Shown: positions 10,906-21,349 of the stretch, piece by piece
Layout of the letters: each line of letters starts with the position of its first letter
How positions within the stretch are numbered: position 1 is the stretch's first letter
NCBI GenBank assembly: GCA_023213395.1
Contig: CM041465.1
Coordinates: 178,319,741-178,383,740 of the forward strand
DNA from: Cycas panzhihuaensis
Taxonomy: Eukaryota > Cycadophyta
Length of the DNA stretch: 64,000 bases
Reading direction: 5' to 3'
Program-made: the position numbers and the translations under genes
The notes under the pieces: generated by a model
What the model was told of the DNA's origin: nothing
Databases searched by the model: none
Seen by the model: only the letters and a program-made list of their open reading frames with translations

Positions 10906-11997
10906 TCAAGGTTGCTCCCGCGACCGTTGTTCTGCTGACATAGCCAAAATTTCTTCGTTTATTTGGGTAAGTGTGGCAATTATTGCGTCCTTTTCTTTGA
11001 TTTTTTCTTGAAGGGCTGCTATCTCTGCCTTGTACCCTTCTTCCATTTCTTTGATTAGTTGGATGATCTGGCATGATTTGTTGTTCGATGGAGGTGGTGT
11101 TGATGTTTCTCCCATCTCCATTACGGGTGAAAATTCTTCCCATTCTTCCAAGGAAGGTTCTATTTCTTCCGCCTCTTCTAGTTCCTCTTCATCTTTCCTT
11201 CTTTTGCTACTTTTCCATATTGTTTGCTTAGCCCGATGAGGAATGGGTGTCCTAGGGGTTTGCTGTAACCATTTGAGAACTTTGCTCATTTGCTTTTGAA
11301 TCATTTTTTTCAATTCTTGATCATGGTTAGCGTCTGGAAACTCAGTCACCCACCATTTAATAAGTGGCATTTTTGAAGAAGTGGTTGTTTTTGTTAATTG
11401 TACGTTTGGACATTGATAAAATAAAATGGATAACAACAAGGAAGGGTGCCAAAAAGGATGTGTCATTATTTCCTGAATCTGTTGCCTCATATTATCTGCT
11501 AGGAATTCTGACCAATCCAACTTCTCCCCATCACGGATTTTTAGTAGTATTGACATCATTGCCCCTGGAATGTATGTGTATTTCCGTTTAGATAAAAACC
11601 TGGAATTGATGACTTTTGCTATCCATTGTAATCTTACCTCTTTTATATCTGCCACACGAATTCCTCCTGAGGTAAGTTGTGTGTTTTCCTGACAGAATTC
11701 TTTCAACCATAACTCACGGTCCACTTCTAATCTCTTGGTAGCCGTGGGAACTTCCCCTTCATTTGGAAGTCCTTTTATCAAATGAATTGCCTCTGCATCT
11801 AACTTGATTTTCTTCATATCTTTTTTCAATTCCATTAAGATATTTTCCATAATTTCTTGATCATAATAAATAGGGTTACAGTATATGTATTCTCTCCAAC
11901 CGGCCTGCTTAATCTTGGTCTGAAATTGAGAAGGTAATGCTTCTAGGTCTTTCTTCAATTTCGGTAGAAAAGTCTCCTGACACCCTGCTGTTCTCAT
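10906..11997 (-). CDS. extra 3' ORF of T1, 363 aa, function unknown
   Basis: Uninterrupted frame between integrase and the 3' LTR, same strand as pol. The start MRTAGCQETFLPKL is conserved in T2 (63166). Residues about 1-130 are basic and helical; about 150-215 contain RFLSKRKYTYIPGAMM, DGEKLDWSEFLADNM and HPSLLLSILFYQCPNV. That spacing resembles the plant transposon-associated domain found in extra ORFs of Tat/Ogre-type elements, but from memory only. Residues about 255-290 are highly acidic (EEELEEAEEIEP) and about 310-350 form a heptad-like coiled coil. No signal peptide or membrane segment, so it is not env-like. It is the only complete long ORF in the element although pol is broken. It may be expressed from its own promoter in the repeat-rich spacer (inference). 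Confidence 0.8.
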   Translation of the reverse strand: MRTAGCQETFLPKLKKDLEALPSQFQTKIKQAGWREYIYCNPIYYDQEIMENILMELKKDMKKIKLDAEAIHLIKGLPNEGEVPTATKRLEVDRELWLKEFCQENTQLTSGGIRVADIKEVRLQWIAKVINSRFLSKRKYTYIPGAMMSILLKIRDGEKLDWSEFLADNMRQQIQEIMTHPFWHPSLLLSILFYQCPNVQLTKTTTSSKMPLIKWWVTEFPDANHDQELKKMIQKQMSKVLKWLQQTPRTPIPHRAKQTIWKSSKRRKDEEELEEAEEIEPSLEEWEEFSPVMEMGETSTPPPSNNKSCQIIQLIKEMEEGYKAEIAALQEKIKEKDAIIATLTQINEEILAMSAEQRSREQP

Positions 11998-12239
11998 GAT
12001 GGGCTATGGAATTCCAGAGATAAATTGAAAATAACCTAGGAGTACTGATGCGAACCCTACATGCGTACCTTTTTCTGGTATGGTTGCTATTTTCCTAAGG
12101 TCTTCACCTGATTTTGGCACTGAATGTTGTCCTCCTGCTTTCCTGAATCACAAAGGTTCTTCTTGGCTGCTTGCTGTTACGAACTCGAGCCGAATCGTCC
12201 TTTATTTTCCGTTGTGTACCATGCGGGAATGCTTGCAGG

Positions 12240-12530
12240 TACATAGTATATATTTTTGTCTTATGCGACCCTTTTGTTCTATGCGTACTCGACTACGTAC
12301 TTTTCGAGTACGTATAGTGTAAACCGGTTAACTTATTCACATTTTTAACTGTGTACCCAACAAACAGACTTTTCCTGCACGATATCGTATTTTGACTTAT
12401 TTTACATAGTGCGCACTGCAACATACTTTTCCTGTACATATAGTGTATTTTGACTTATTTTACACGTATGCACTGCAACATACTTTTCTGGTACGTATAG
12501 TGTATTTTACTGGTATGTATATAAAAAATC
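12240..12530 (-). repeat. tandem repeat in the spacer before the 3' ORF (T1)
   Basis: About four imperfect units of roughly 55-65 bp. Each unit on the minus strand has ATACACTATACGTAC, then GAAAAGTATGTT, then GTAAAATAAGTCAA. The same repeat stands at the same place in T2 (62600-62900), so it is a conserved part of the family. It lies 240-750 bp upstream of the 3' ORF start. Confidence 0.8.
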
Positions 12531-12761
12531 TGATTTCTTTGACAGAATTCTTATCTTATCCTTGATTTTTTTTGTCATAATATCCTTCTTATTGCTTATG
12601 TATATGATATGAGTTACGGTTGTTTTTCTTGTTTTTCGATTTTTTTGTAGTTTTGTTTCCATACCGAACTAGATCACATTCCACTATCAAGGCAATTTGA
12701 TTTGCCTCAACTTCATGCAACACGCTATGGTACAACCAGGTGATCCGGCTGGTAGGCTAGT

Positions 12762-14513
12762 CTACTCGATGTACGGTTTTAGTCTGCTACTATTCACTCG
12801 GGTCGGTAGCAATGGCCCATCGATTTCCCGTAGTTGCACAGATCCATTTTCAAAATTTTTTTCTGTAATGTAAGGTCCTAATCATCGCATCTTGAGCTTG
12901 CCGAGGTGCATTCTGAACTTGCTTTCGTAGAGCAATACTTGATCACCTTCTTTGAATTATGGTTTGCGTAGATGTTGGTCATGCCACGCCTTTTGCCGTC
13001 TTTTCTCTATATTCTGCAACCATTTTGCCATATATCTCTTTTCCTCTAGTCGCACCAATTCTTCCAATCTTCGTCGTAAGGATTGGAAATTGTCTAGTCG
13101 ACATTGCATAACGGTTCTCAGGCTCGGTATCTCGAACTCGATTGTAAGAATGGCCTCTATTCCATAAACTAGCTGGAATGGAGTCTGTCCAATTGATCTT
13201 TTATAAGTTGTTCTGAATGCCCATAACATGGATGGCAGTTTCTCAGCCCAGTCAGATCTCCCTACATCACATATTTTCGTTAAACAATTCTCAATTATTT
13301 TGTTCGAACTTTCCACTTGCCTATTCGCCCTTGGGTAATACGGTGTAGATTTTCGATGGCTTATCATAAAAGCCGATGTCAATACCTCTATGGTTTGATT
13401 GAGAAAATGGGCTCCTTGATCACTTACAATCTCCAGAGGGCATCCAAAATGCGTAATAATCACTTCATAAAGAAATTGATCTGTACTTTCCGAATCTGCT
13501 TTCCTCAAGGCTCTTGCTTCTACCCACTTGGTCATGTAATCAGTTGCTACTAGGATATATCAAGCTTTGGATCGTCAGGCAGCTGGTTTAATCGATCCAA
13601 TGAAGTCGAGCCCCCATTTCTCGAACGGTGCCAGAGCAAAGATTGGATGTAGGGGTTGGAAATCTTGTCGATTAGGTTTCCCAACCCATTGGCAATAGTC
13701 GCATGCTTGAATCCACCTTCTTACGTCCTCGGACATTGATGGCCACCAAAATCCGGACTTCAAAATTTTCCTCCATGTTGCTAATTTTCCCATGTGTCCA
13801 GCTGCTACACCTTCATGTGCTTGGGACATAATTTGGTTGATCTCGTGTGGCCAGACGCACCGCCGCAACACCTCATCTGGTCCTAGTTTATATAATTCCC
13901 CTTTGATTAGTTGATATGGCTTTGCTTTTCTGACAAAATTCCGTCGTTCCGTGCGGTCCAATTTTGGCAGTACCTCCCCAGTTGCTAAATTCTCTGGTAT
14001 CCCCTCGTACCAATCTGTTGGAACTACCTCCATACTGAACAATGTCGCATCTGGAAAGTCATCTGGCACTCCCATGGCCTTTTCCTCATTCGGAATCCTT
14101 GACAACTGGTCATGTATGATATGAACTTTTCTTGGTTTCACAATAATTTTGAAAGAGAATTCTTGAAACAACATTAGCCATCTGCTAATTCGCCCTCTCA
14201 TTATCTGTTTATTCACAAGATACATAAGTGCTTGGTGGTCCACAAAGAACAAGAATGGATTTGATAACAAGTAGTGTCGAAACTTCTGCAGTGCATACAC
14301 CATTCTGAGCACTTCTCTCTCTATCGTGGTATAATTCTGTTCTGCTTTCGTAAGTTTTCGACTTGCAAAGTATATCGGATAATATATCTTGTCGTCACTT
14401 GGTTGGGCCAATACGCATCCAATAGCATATTGTGAAGCATCCACGTGTACATGGAAGGTTTTCTTCCAATCAGGAAATCGCAATATAGGTGCCGATATGA
14501 TGGCTTTCTTCAA
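12762..14513 (-). pseudogene. pol: RNase H and integrase of T1
   Basis: The minus strand first gives RNase H: HVDASQYAIGCVLAQ (first Asp), TIEREVLRMVYALQKFRHYL (Glu) and FFVDHQALMYL (third Asp). Integrase follows: HH-CC zinc finger (HEGVAAGHMGKL, then CDYC), core with LDFIGSI (first Asp), SDQGAHF (second Asp) and a region ending ESSNKIIENCL that holds the catalytic Glu. The C-terminus runs through RKPQFKEGDQVLL to a stop at 12762-12764. Two nonsense codons at about 13560-13580 (TGA for CAA and for CGA as judged from T2) split the frame. The RNase H domain is fused directly after RT, as in all Ty3 elements. Confidence 0.88.
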
Positions 14514-14525
14514 TGCTTCGAATCC

Positions 14526-15451
14526 CTATTGTTGTTCTTCCATCCACTCCCATTCAATACTTTTCTTTAACAATTCCTTGAGGGGTCTCGATATTGATGC
14601 GTATCCCCTGATAAATTTTCTATATAGTATCCAGTCAAACCCAAGAAATCTTTCAATTGTCTCCTCGTGAGTGGTATGGGAAAGTGTAGGATTGCAGATA
14701 CCTTGGCCGGATCCATTAGCAATCCTTCCTTGCTGACTATGTGCCCTAATAGATTCCCAAAGGGTACCAAAAAGGTACATTTCTCTGGATTTAAACACAA
14801 CTTATTCTCCCGGCATGTCTGCAACATCTACCTCAAGTTTTCCATATGATTTTTCATCAACCCATATAACGTCTAATTGTCCAGGAATACTGCCACTCTT
14901 TCCCCAATCAATTTCCAGAATATATTGATCACTATCCTCTGGAATGTGGCCGGAGCATTCGTAAGACCGAATGGCATTACTTTGTAGGCATATGTTCCCC
15001 ATTCCGTAACGAATGTAGTCTTTGCTTGATCCTCTGGGGCAATCTGCACTTGATTGTACCCACTAAATTCGTTGGTGAAGGAATATATCTCATTTCCCCC
15101 CACTGCTTCCAAAATATCCTCTGTAAAGGGTAACGGAAAGGGATCCTTCTTCGTTACCTTATTCAATTGTCTGTAATCTACACAGACGCGTATCTTCCCA
15201 TTCTTTTTGGGAACCACTACTACAAGGCTCACCCAGTCACTGTAGTCGATCTCATAGATATACCCTGCTTCCAACATCTTGTCTAATTCTGCTTTTACCT
15301 TTTTTTTATATTTAGGATTCATAAGATATGGTCTCTGCTTTATTGGTTTTGCTCCTTCCACCAAATCGATGTGATGCGTTCCCATTTCTGGGGGAATACC
15401 CTTCAGGTCTTTATACAACCATGCAAATATGTCACGAAATTCTTCAAACAA
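14526..15451 (-). pseudogene. pol: reverse transcriptase of T1, catalytic box mutated
   Basis: The minus-strand frame 14873-15451 holds MFEEFRDIFAWLYKDLKGI (pre-RT), VVPKKNGKIRVCVDYRQLN, PFPLPFTEDIL, FTNEFSGYNQVQIAPED and MPFGLTNAPATFQRI. The frame ends at FLDN followed by TAG. T2 has FLDD and Trp at this point (60016-60030), so T1 has lost the second catalytic Asp and gained a stop by two G-to-A changes. The thumb (CLNPEKCTFLVPFGNLLGHIV) and connection continue in other frames to 14526. Both the point changes and the frameshifts rule out activity. Confidence 0.88.
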
Positions 15452-15496
15452 TTGTTGAGCCTTTGCTACTGTTTGATTATCCCAGTAATCTCCGAT

Positions 15497-15703
15497 TCAT
15501 ATTGTTTTAGGGTCCTCTTTACTTCCCACATTAATTTTAGGAGTTTTTAATTTGGTTCCTTTAATATCTTCTTTGTTTCCAATTTTATGGCCAGGGGTAT
15601 CTTCTATTTTCCTTTCATCAATATTGACTTCCGTGAATTCCGCAGGATAATTTGGGATTTCTTCTTCTTCATCATACGCTGATTCTTCCTTCTCTCTATT
15701 CAT
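15497..15703 (-). pseudogene. pol: acidic linker between second Gag-like domain and RT (T1)
   Basis: Reads EKEESAYDEEEEIPNYPAEF and continues with K/E-rich sequence up to the stop before RT. The same linker is present in T2 (59200-59334). Translation across the stops joins it to the RT on one side and to the Gag-like domain on the other, so it is internal to one polyprotein. Confidence 0.65.
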
Positions 15704-15715
15704 TGCTATAACTGC

Positions 15716-16330
15716 TTATTCTAAGTTCATACTCATTCTTCTAATATTCTTCAAGATTTGATCGATATTTTTATCTTCTGACGAGTGCGTAAAAGTTTTT
15801 ATAAAGGATCCCTTAAGGCTTTCCCAAGTTACATCCAGATTTTGTTCTTTTCCTAGGAACCAATCCTTTGCTACCCTTCCCAAGGTATGATAAAAAAAGT
15901 TAGGCCAGGTTTCCTTTGGTATACCTAGGGATGTCCATTCTTGTTTACATTTTTGTATGTGCTCACTAGGGTTTTTGCCTACATGGAATAATGGAATATT
16001 TAAGTGTTTGGGGTGGTCGAATCGAAGCCTAAATGCAACTTGTAACTCCTTCCAACCCTGGAGAGTGGCTTGGTGGGCTAAGTACCAATACCAAGCCGTT
16101 CCCCGCAAGGTAAGTATTAGATCCTTTTGACATTGATTCTTATCCCAATTTTCTTTCTCCATCCTATATTCTATGCAATGGGTTAAATGAGTGGTTCCAT
16201 ATAGTTGTTCCCCATAGAAAGGTTTAACATGGTTTCCAATATAAGTTTCGAAGCTTGTCTCTTTTGGGATAGTTATCTTACTGCCTAGACCTGAGTCTCT
16301 AGAAGTATTTTCCGCTGATTCCCCTTCCAT
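15716..16330 (-). CDS. second Gag/capsid-like domain of T1 (205 codons)
   Basis: Open frame between protease and RT. It carries the retrotransposon-gag pattern: LTLRGTAWYWYLAHQATLQG, then WKELQVAFRLRFDHP, PSEHIQKCKQEWTSL, and LGRVAKDWFLG. This is the W-Y...W.EL...F..RF arrangement of Ty3 capsids, and it is different in sequence from the Gag at the 5' end of the same element. The ATG at 16328-16330 is preserved in T2 (58573). Just upstream is a sequence resembling an LTR end plus primer site (see findings). The role is unknown; a second capsid, an acquired domain, or a spacer of the polyprotein are all possible. Confidence 0.75.
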   Translation of the reverse strand: MEGESAENTSRDSGLGSKITIPKETSFETYIGNHVKPFYGEQLYGTTHLTHCIEYRMEKENWDKNQCQKDLILTLRGTAWYWYLAHQATLQGWKELQVAFRLRFDHPKHLNIPLFHVGKNPSEHIQKCKQEWTSLGIPKETWPNFFYHTLGRVAKDWFLGKEQNLDVTWESLKGSFIKTFTHSSEDKNIDQILKNIRRMSMNLE

Positions 16331-16386
16331 TCCCTTGGATTTGGTGCCAATTGTTGGAAGGGATCGGTTGTTGGGTGGGTATACCT

Positions 16387-17490
16387 CTAAAGAGGATGAC
16401 GAAGGAATATTACTTCCTTCCTCAGGTTGTAATAAGGGGGGGATAGGGAATCTACCTTAGGACCCACACCTGAGGTAGAAGGGAGGTTAAGGTTAATACT
16501 AGATACTATAGGGCTATGAAAAATACTAAGTCTATTAGGGGGGTTTTGGTCTAGGTTTATGTTAATTTCTGTGTTATCTACTGAGCTATCGTTAGTCATC
16601 ATATATTCAAAAGAATCTGAATTATCATCAATGTTTTCAGTTATACATTTAGATAATAAGTTACACCTATGAGAAGAAGAGTTTACTTCGTAAGCGTCTT
16701 GCAACTAGTAATCCACAAATCTCATCCAATTTTCGTCGTCTGAGGAGTTATAAATTTCTCCAAAATGAGTCAGTTCTACTTCTTGGCAGTCGATTAATTT
16801 GGTAGGTTCTTCGGCCGTATGGTAAAGATTCTCTTCATCGAGGGAAGAGGCTGTTGTTTCACTCATGACGGTTGTACTGGATCCCTCGTCAGGTATCACC
16901 TCAATGGAATTCCTCCCCAACATTGGTAATACCACTTCATTTCCACCATCTGACAAGGTGAAGGTCACGTTCTTCCAGTTTTGGAGACATTGGATCTTGT
17001 ATAGCCAAGGCCTTCCTAATAAGGCTGGATAGGGTGTTGCACCCTTTTCCGTTTCCACAACTGTAAAGTCGATTTTCACGATGTTTCTTGCCACATCCAC
17101 TGTGATGTTGGCCAACTTTTCCACAGGTCGCACCAATAATTCATTGGCTAATTTTAACGAATAGGTTGCCGCTTCCAACTTCGGGCTCCCCAACTTTCTC
17201 CATGTCGAGGTGGGTAGTACATTCACAGCTGCTCCCCCATCAACGATCACTTTCGGAAATGTTTCTCCCAATACCATAATTGTCACCATGGGATCCATGT
17301 CGAATGACGGCATCACTTTCTTCAGACTCTTGGTAATTCCTTGTTGTAATATTCGTCCTTTAATCCAGTGGATTACTTGGCATAGAGGAATGGTTAATTG
17401 CAACTGTTTCCCCAGATTCTCCATTAGCAACAGCATTCTTGGAATATCCTTTGCTGGTAATCCTTTGAATAATTCCTCCATTTGCACCAC
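16387..17490 (-). pseudogene. pro: aspartic protease and following linker of T1
   Basis: The frame 16705-17490 contains MVLGETFPKVIVDGGAAVNV with the active-site D-G-G where most retropepsins have D-S/T-G, then LPTSTWRKLGSP, and the flap/second lobe ending PYPALLGRPWLYKIQ (ALLGRPW is the Ty3 ILGRPFL-type motif). A TAG at 16705-16707 replaces a Trp codon present in T2. The next frame, 16387-16704, is a Ser/Asn-rich linker (NLLSKCITENIDDNSDSFEY). It would cleave the polyprotein in the particle. Confidence 0.82.
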
Positions 17491-17893
17491 TTAAGGCTGT
17501 ATTTTTTGTTCTTCTGGTATTTTTTCTTTCTCTTTGTCTATTTTTTCTTACATACACATATTTGGTCTCAGGTTTCCCCATTGGTAACATAGTCTCTGCC
17601 TGAGCTAGTTCCTCTAACACTTGCTTTGCTTGTCGAAATTGATTTATCTCCATCTGTGGGTTTGGATACCCCTCTTCTTCCTTCTCTTTTTGCTTCTTTT
17701 GGAGTTTTACATTTTTGCTTTTTGGTATGATTGTCATTAAGTTGGTAGCTTTCGCTTTCCCCTTGCAATCTTCCGTTTTGTGCTCACTTGGTCCACAATT
17801 ATTGCATACAAACGGTTTTTGTTCGTACTCCTGTTTAGTTGGGCATTCGGATTTCCAATGTCCGAACTGTAAGCATATGAGGCATCTTCCCAT
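17360..17893 (-). pseudogene. gag: Gag C-terminal zinc knuckles of T1
   Basis: Two further CCHC knuckles: CLICLQFGHWKSEC and CNNCGPSEHKTEDC, then a basic, Q/E-rich tail. With the pair in the upstream frame (CHICEESSHTTKEC and CHICDVDTHMTKDC) the Gag has four knuckles, more than the one or two usual for Ty3. In T2 all four are in one frame, so the shift here is a mutation. Confidence 0.85.
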
Positions 17894-17917
17894 TGGTTGT
17901 TTCTTCCTTGAGGATTT

Positions 17918-19544
17918 CTATGTACTCGTCGTTGTGTATACATTCTGAGGTGGGCTGCCTCTTCTTCCCCTACCTCGTTCTCTGCACGATCTTCCCCTTG
18001 GGTTGTAAAAACAATCCTTTGTCATATGAGTATCCACATCGCATATGTGGCACCATTTGACCCTTTGGTGCATTGCACTATTCTTCAGATTAATTTCACA
18101 CTCTTTTGTCGTGTGTGAACTTTCTTCGCAGATGTGGCACCACTTTTCCACTCTGAATTCATGGTCCTTCTTTTTCTTTGTCGCTTTCTCTTCTCTATTA
18201 TTTCTTATTTTCAATCTTGCCACTTCCTTCCTCAGAGTTTCTACTTTCGATTCCTCTTCTGATACTCCCACCTGGCAGAAGGGTCGGTTATACTGATTCT
18301 GTTTAATTTCCCTTATCTCCTCTTGTAATCTCAATAGGAGGGGGTCGTGTCCTCCAGCCCGAGTATCCATCTCCATTTCAAAATCGAATGCTAAATCCTG
18401 GGCATTCTTGAATGACTTCAATAGATGTGCATGCATCATGGCTCTCAATTTTTCATTTAATCCTCTGACAAAATAATTTTTCATATTGTGATCTGTCACA
18501 GTCTCGTTGATCATGTTGGCCGTAATGATTTTCATCCGACTGATATAGGTCAACACCGATTCTCCGGGTCTTTGTTTGATTTCCCTGAGGGCAATTTCCA
18601 CTGCTTCATTACTTCGGAACTTTTGAAATGTTTCTTCAAAAGACTTTTTTATGTTAGCCCATGATTCTTTCTTGTCCAACTCCTTGTACCAAGCCAATGG
18701 TACTCCCCTCAATGTACAAGCGAATCTGGCTTTTATCTCATCTTCATCCGTAATTTTCTTCACGTCAATCAAATTTTGGAACAAATATGCATGCTCAACT
18801 GCATCCGAAGTGTCGTTAAAGATCAATTTCCCAAAATCTTTGTAGTCATCCATCTTGGGAGATTGTACCGATGTCCCACCTAGTGGTGATTCTTCCTCGT
18901 TTTCCTCCTCACTGGATTCTATCTCCTCTCCTTAACCCTTTTCTTTTGGAGATGTGTTTGGAGTGCTTACTGCAATATTATCCTTCCCAAATAATGGATT
19001 CTTAAATGGTGTCTTTAGATGTATAGGTTCTGGCACACCTGGCACTTGTACTGTCAATGGTGTAACCGATATATGACCGATCGGACCCTCTGATGAATCC
19101 TCAAAAAGCTGCCTTGTTAGCTTGTTTTCCCAATATGCCGAGGGACCTTCCTCCGCCTTCTTCTCGTTGTCACTTAGGTCCATCGGGGTGCCTTCCACAG
19201 GTATATTCTCCTCCTTCCTTAGAGTGTCTTTATGTTCCTTATCCACCTTTGGTTTTTTTTCATATTCCAGGCTAAACAGGTCATCTTTAATTGGGGCTGG
19301 TGTTAATACCATTTGTTCGCCATTGTTTCCCTCTCCTTGTTCCTGAGGTGTCTGGGCTCCACTTGCCTCAGATTCTTCAATGGACTGTCCCTTAGTCTCA
19401 TTATTCTGCGAACTTAGTCTTCTTGCCCTTCTCAGTTTTGACTTTTTTGACCCCTGTTAATGCTCTCTGTCTACTTGTTTCTTTTCCTTTAGGTGAAGTA
19501 TCCTTTTCTGGCTCCTCCACCTTCGAAGGCCTCTTAAGTGGCAT
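17918..19544 (-). pseudogene. gag: first Gag of T1
   Basis: The frame 17918-18853 begins MDDYKDFGKLIFNDTSDAVE and shows the Ty3 capsid core: FACTLRGVPLAWYKEL, SWANIKKSFEETFQKF, REIKQRPGESVLTYI and YFVRGLNEKLRAMM. A coiled segment and two CCHC knuckles follow. The same frame upstream (18932-19312) gives an N-terminal extension rich in E, K and P. They are separated by one nonsense codon (TAA at about 18931, GAA in T2). The proposed start is MPLKRPSK at 19544, conserved in T2 (MPPKRPSK at 55366), but the frame between 19544 and 19312 is shifted in this copy. Confidence 0.85.
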
Positions 19545-19667
19545 TAGAAGGTCCATTATGTCGGAGGTTTAGTTCTGACACCGCCATCACGACGACCTGT
19601 GGTCCTCTGTCCTTCACACATTCCCCCTTGTGAAACTCCTGGACCTTGTCCCTCCTTAATGGACGTA

Positions 19668-19681
19668 GGCAACGGAACCAA
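19668..19681 (-). other. primer-binding site of T1
   Basis: Directly inside the 5' LTR the minus strand reads TTGGTTCCGTTGCC. This is not the initiator-Met pattern. It resembles the TGGCGCCGTTGCC site of Athila/Tat-type elements, with changes in the middle; T2 has the same sequence (55226-55239). Confidence 0.65.
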
Positions 19682-20508
19682 TGTTGGCTTATAGATTTCA
19701 CACCCCTTATTAGATCAATGCACTTGTCAAGGTAACACAGGTTGTAATCTAGTTTAGGATATAGTCAGCATAATCATCACACAGATTTATTCACCATTCA
19801 CACAGTTATGTCACAGTTTACACACAGCAATACAGTAATCAACACATATTCAACAATTCATCCTCATAACATACATAGAATCCACATTTCCACGTAACTC
19901 TTTATTTATTAAGCAATAAGTCCTTGTACAAAAGGTGTTGGAATGCATTCCCTGTGCATTCCAGCCACATACACTGTCGTTGTCACATGGGTACCTAGAA
20001 GGTACACATCAATACACACGGCTTTAGGCTACTGTCATACGTAATGGTCTTCGTACCAACGTGTGTCTGAATACTTGGCTCTCACCCTAGCCAAATGGTT
20101 CTTTTGGAAGCCCTTAAATGCGCCTTTTTTATGCCTTTTGGCTGAAGGGTTATGACTGTCTGTCATAACCATACCCTTTCAGTCATAAGCATAACTTTCT
20201 GTTAACCTTTGGTTAACTTCCTTAATCACTATCTTAACTCATCCGTACATCTATACGTACATCTAACGTCATCCCAGGCTTCCCTCTGTCAGGTCCTTCC
20301 ATGCGTCTGCCTATCTCGCTTGCACGCCGAGGTATGCGTATACGTGTTATGCACCTTCTCGTGCATGCACCGCCATACGCACCTGCACGTCGATCTTTTC
20401 GCCTTCTCTGCATGCATCGTACCTGCACGGTCCGTACCTACACATCCACGGTTACACAACCTATATCTGATCCTCTCATAGCCCAGCGTGTCACAATATG
20501 CCCCAACA
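19682..20508 (-). repeat. 5' LTR of T1
   Basis: Minus strand TGTTGGGGCATATTG at 20508 to ATAAGCCAACA at 19682, followed by the primer site. It aligns with 10017-10820, with scattered differences and small indels, for example CCTGTGCATTCC at about 19953 is absent from the other LTR. Confidence 0.9.
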
Positions 20509-20892
20509 TATGGTGGCCTTGGGATGCATTAATTCATACATAGAGATGTATGAAGAACCAAAAAATAATGGAATGAGAAATTGCTTGTATGGATGAACCA
20601 TAAGACTAGGGTGGCCTATGCATAGGGATGCACGATTGTTTTCCTTCTCGGTTTGTGGTTTAAAAATGAATTGGTACAATCCATAGGGATGGATTTGCAC
20701 CAACTTTGCATGGATTGATTGGTGTTGGCATGTCCACAGGGATGGACTATAAGGTTGAGGCACCCATGAGATGGGAATCTGTAAATTTGACAACTAGTTA
20801 TGCACCAAAAGGTGATTTCAAGCAACTATTATTTTCACCTGTAAAATACTAAGACAAGCGAAGAGCTCATTGGTCCCCCCTCCTTATTTGAG
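20509..20892. other. unassigned sequence between T1 and copia D
   Basis: No gene. Words such as CATAGGGATG recur (about 20630, 20684, 20738) and are similar to those left of T1 (9880-9950), suggesting the same older host sequence on both sides. Confidence 0.5.
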
Positions 20893-20897
20893 GGAGA

Positions 20898-21317
20898 TGA
20901 TGAAAATGTAATTTGGTTGGGGTAGCGGAGAGAGAGAAATGAACAAAGCTATAAGAGAAATATTACGCTTGCACATTAAGCACACTAACAATGGAGGAGG
21001 AGAATTGTTTGACACTCCAATATCTCTAGTATTGTAACAACAACATAACAATACACTCATCTCCCACTATATGTTATACAAGAGAGAATGGTCTCATTAT
21101 ATAGATGAGAGATCTCCCCTTAGGGTCCTTGCATGTTCGACAAGTGTTGAACTTGCATGGACTAGTACATACTTACATTTGACCACTTAAAGAGGGGGAA
21201 AAGGGTTCTTTGACCCATATATATTAAAGTTACATCATTATGAAAAGAGCATATTACACATTAAGTATAAAGTGCATAAATAATACATGAATTAAAGATG
21301 AAACATAAAGGTTCTGA
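20898..21317 (-). repeat. 3' LTR of copia D with polypurine tract
   Basis: Aligns with 42493-42926 with many substitutions. The low end is TGATGAAAA (minus TTTTCATCA). The high end is mutated (minus TCAGAACC where the 5' LTR has TGTTAAAACC). Immediately beyond, 21318-21336 is the complement of a strong polypurine tract (AAAGGAGGGGAGGGGG). Confidence 0.88.
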
Positions 21318-21349
21318 CCCCCCCCTCCCCTCCTTTAATGTTTACATTA

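Larger units (their letters stand above)
10017..20508 (-). mobile_element. Ty3-type retrotransposon T1 with dual Gag-like domains and an extra 3' ORF, minus strand
   Basis: LTRs of about 804 bp (10017-10820) and 827 bp (19682-20508) face the same way. The order on the minus strand is 5' LTR, primer site, Gag with zinc knuckles, protease, second Gag-like domain, RT, RNase H, integrase, tandem-repeat spacer, an extra ORF and the 3' LTR. Integrase after RNase H is the Ty3 order. The T2 copy at 54384 has the same layout, so this is the family structure and not a chance assembly. Flanks GTGAC (10012-10016) and TATGG (20509-20513) do not form a TSD, so one end may have been rearranged or the element formed by recombination between two copies. 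Frameshifts and nonsense codons make it inactive. Confidence 0.92.

Noticed and set aside
10528-10938. 136-codon open frame on the plus strand
   Set aside because: It lies within the 3' LTR of T1 and crosses into the end of the extra ORF on the other strand; Cys/Ser-rich, no family, not matched by a conserved frame in the other LTRs.
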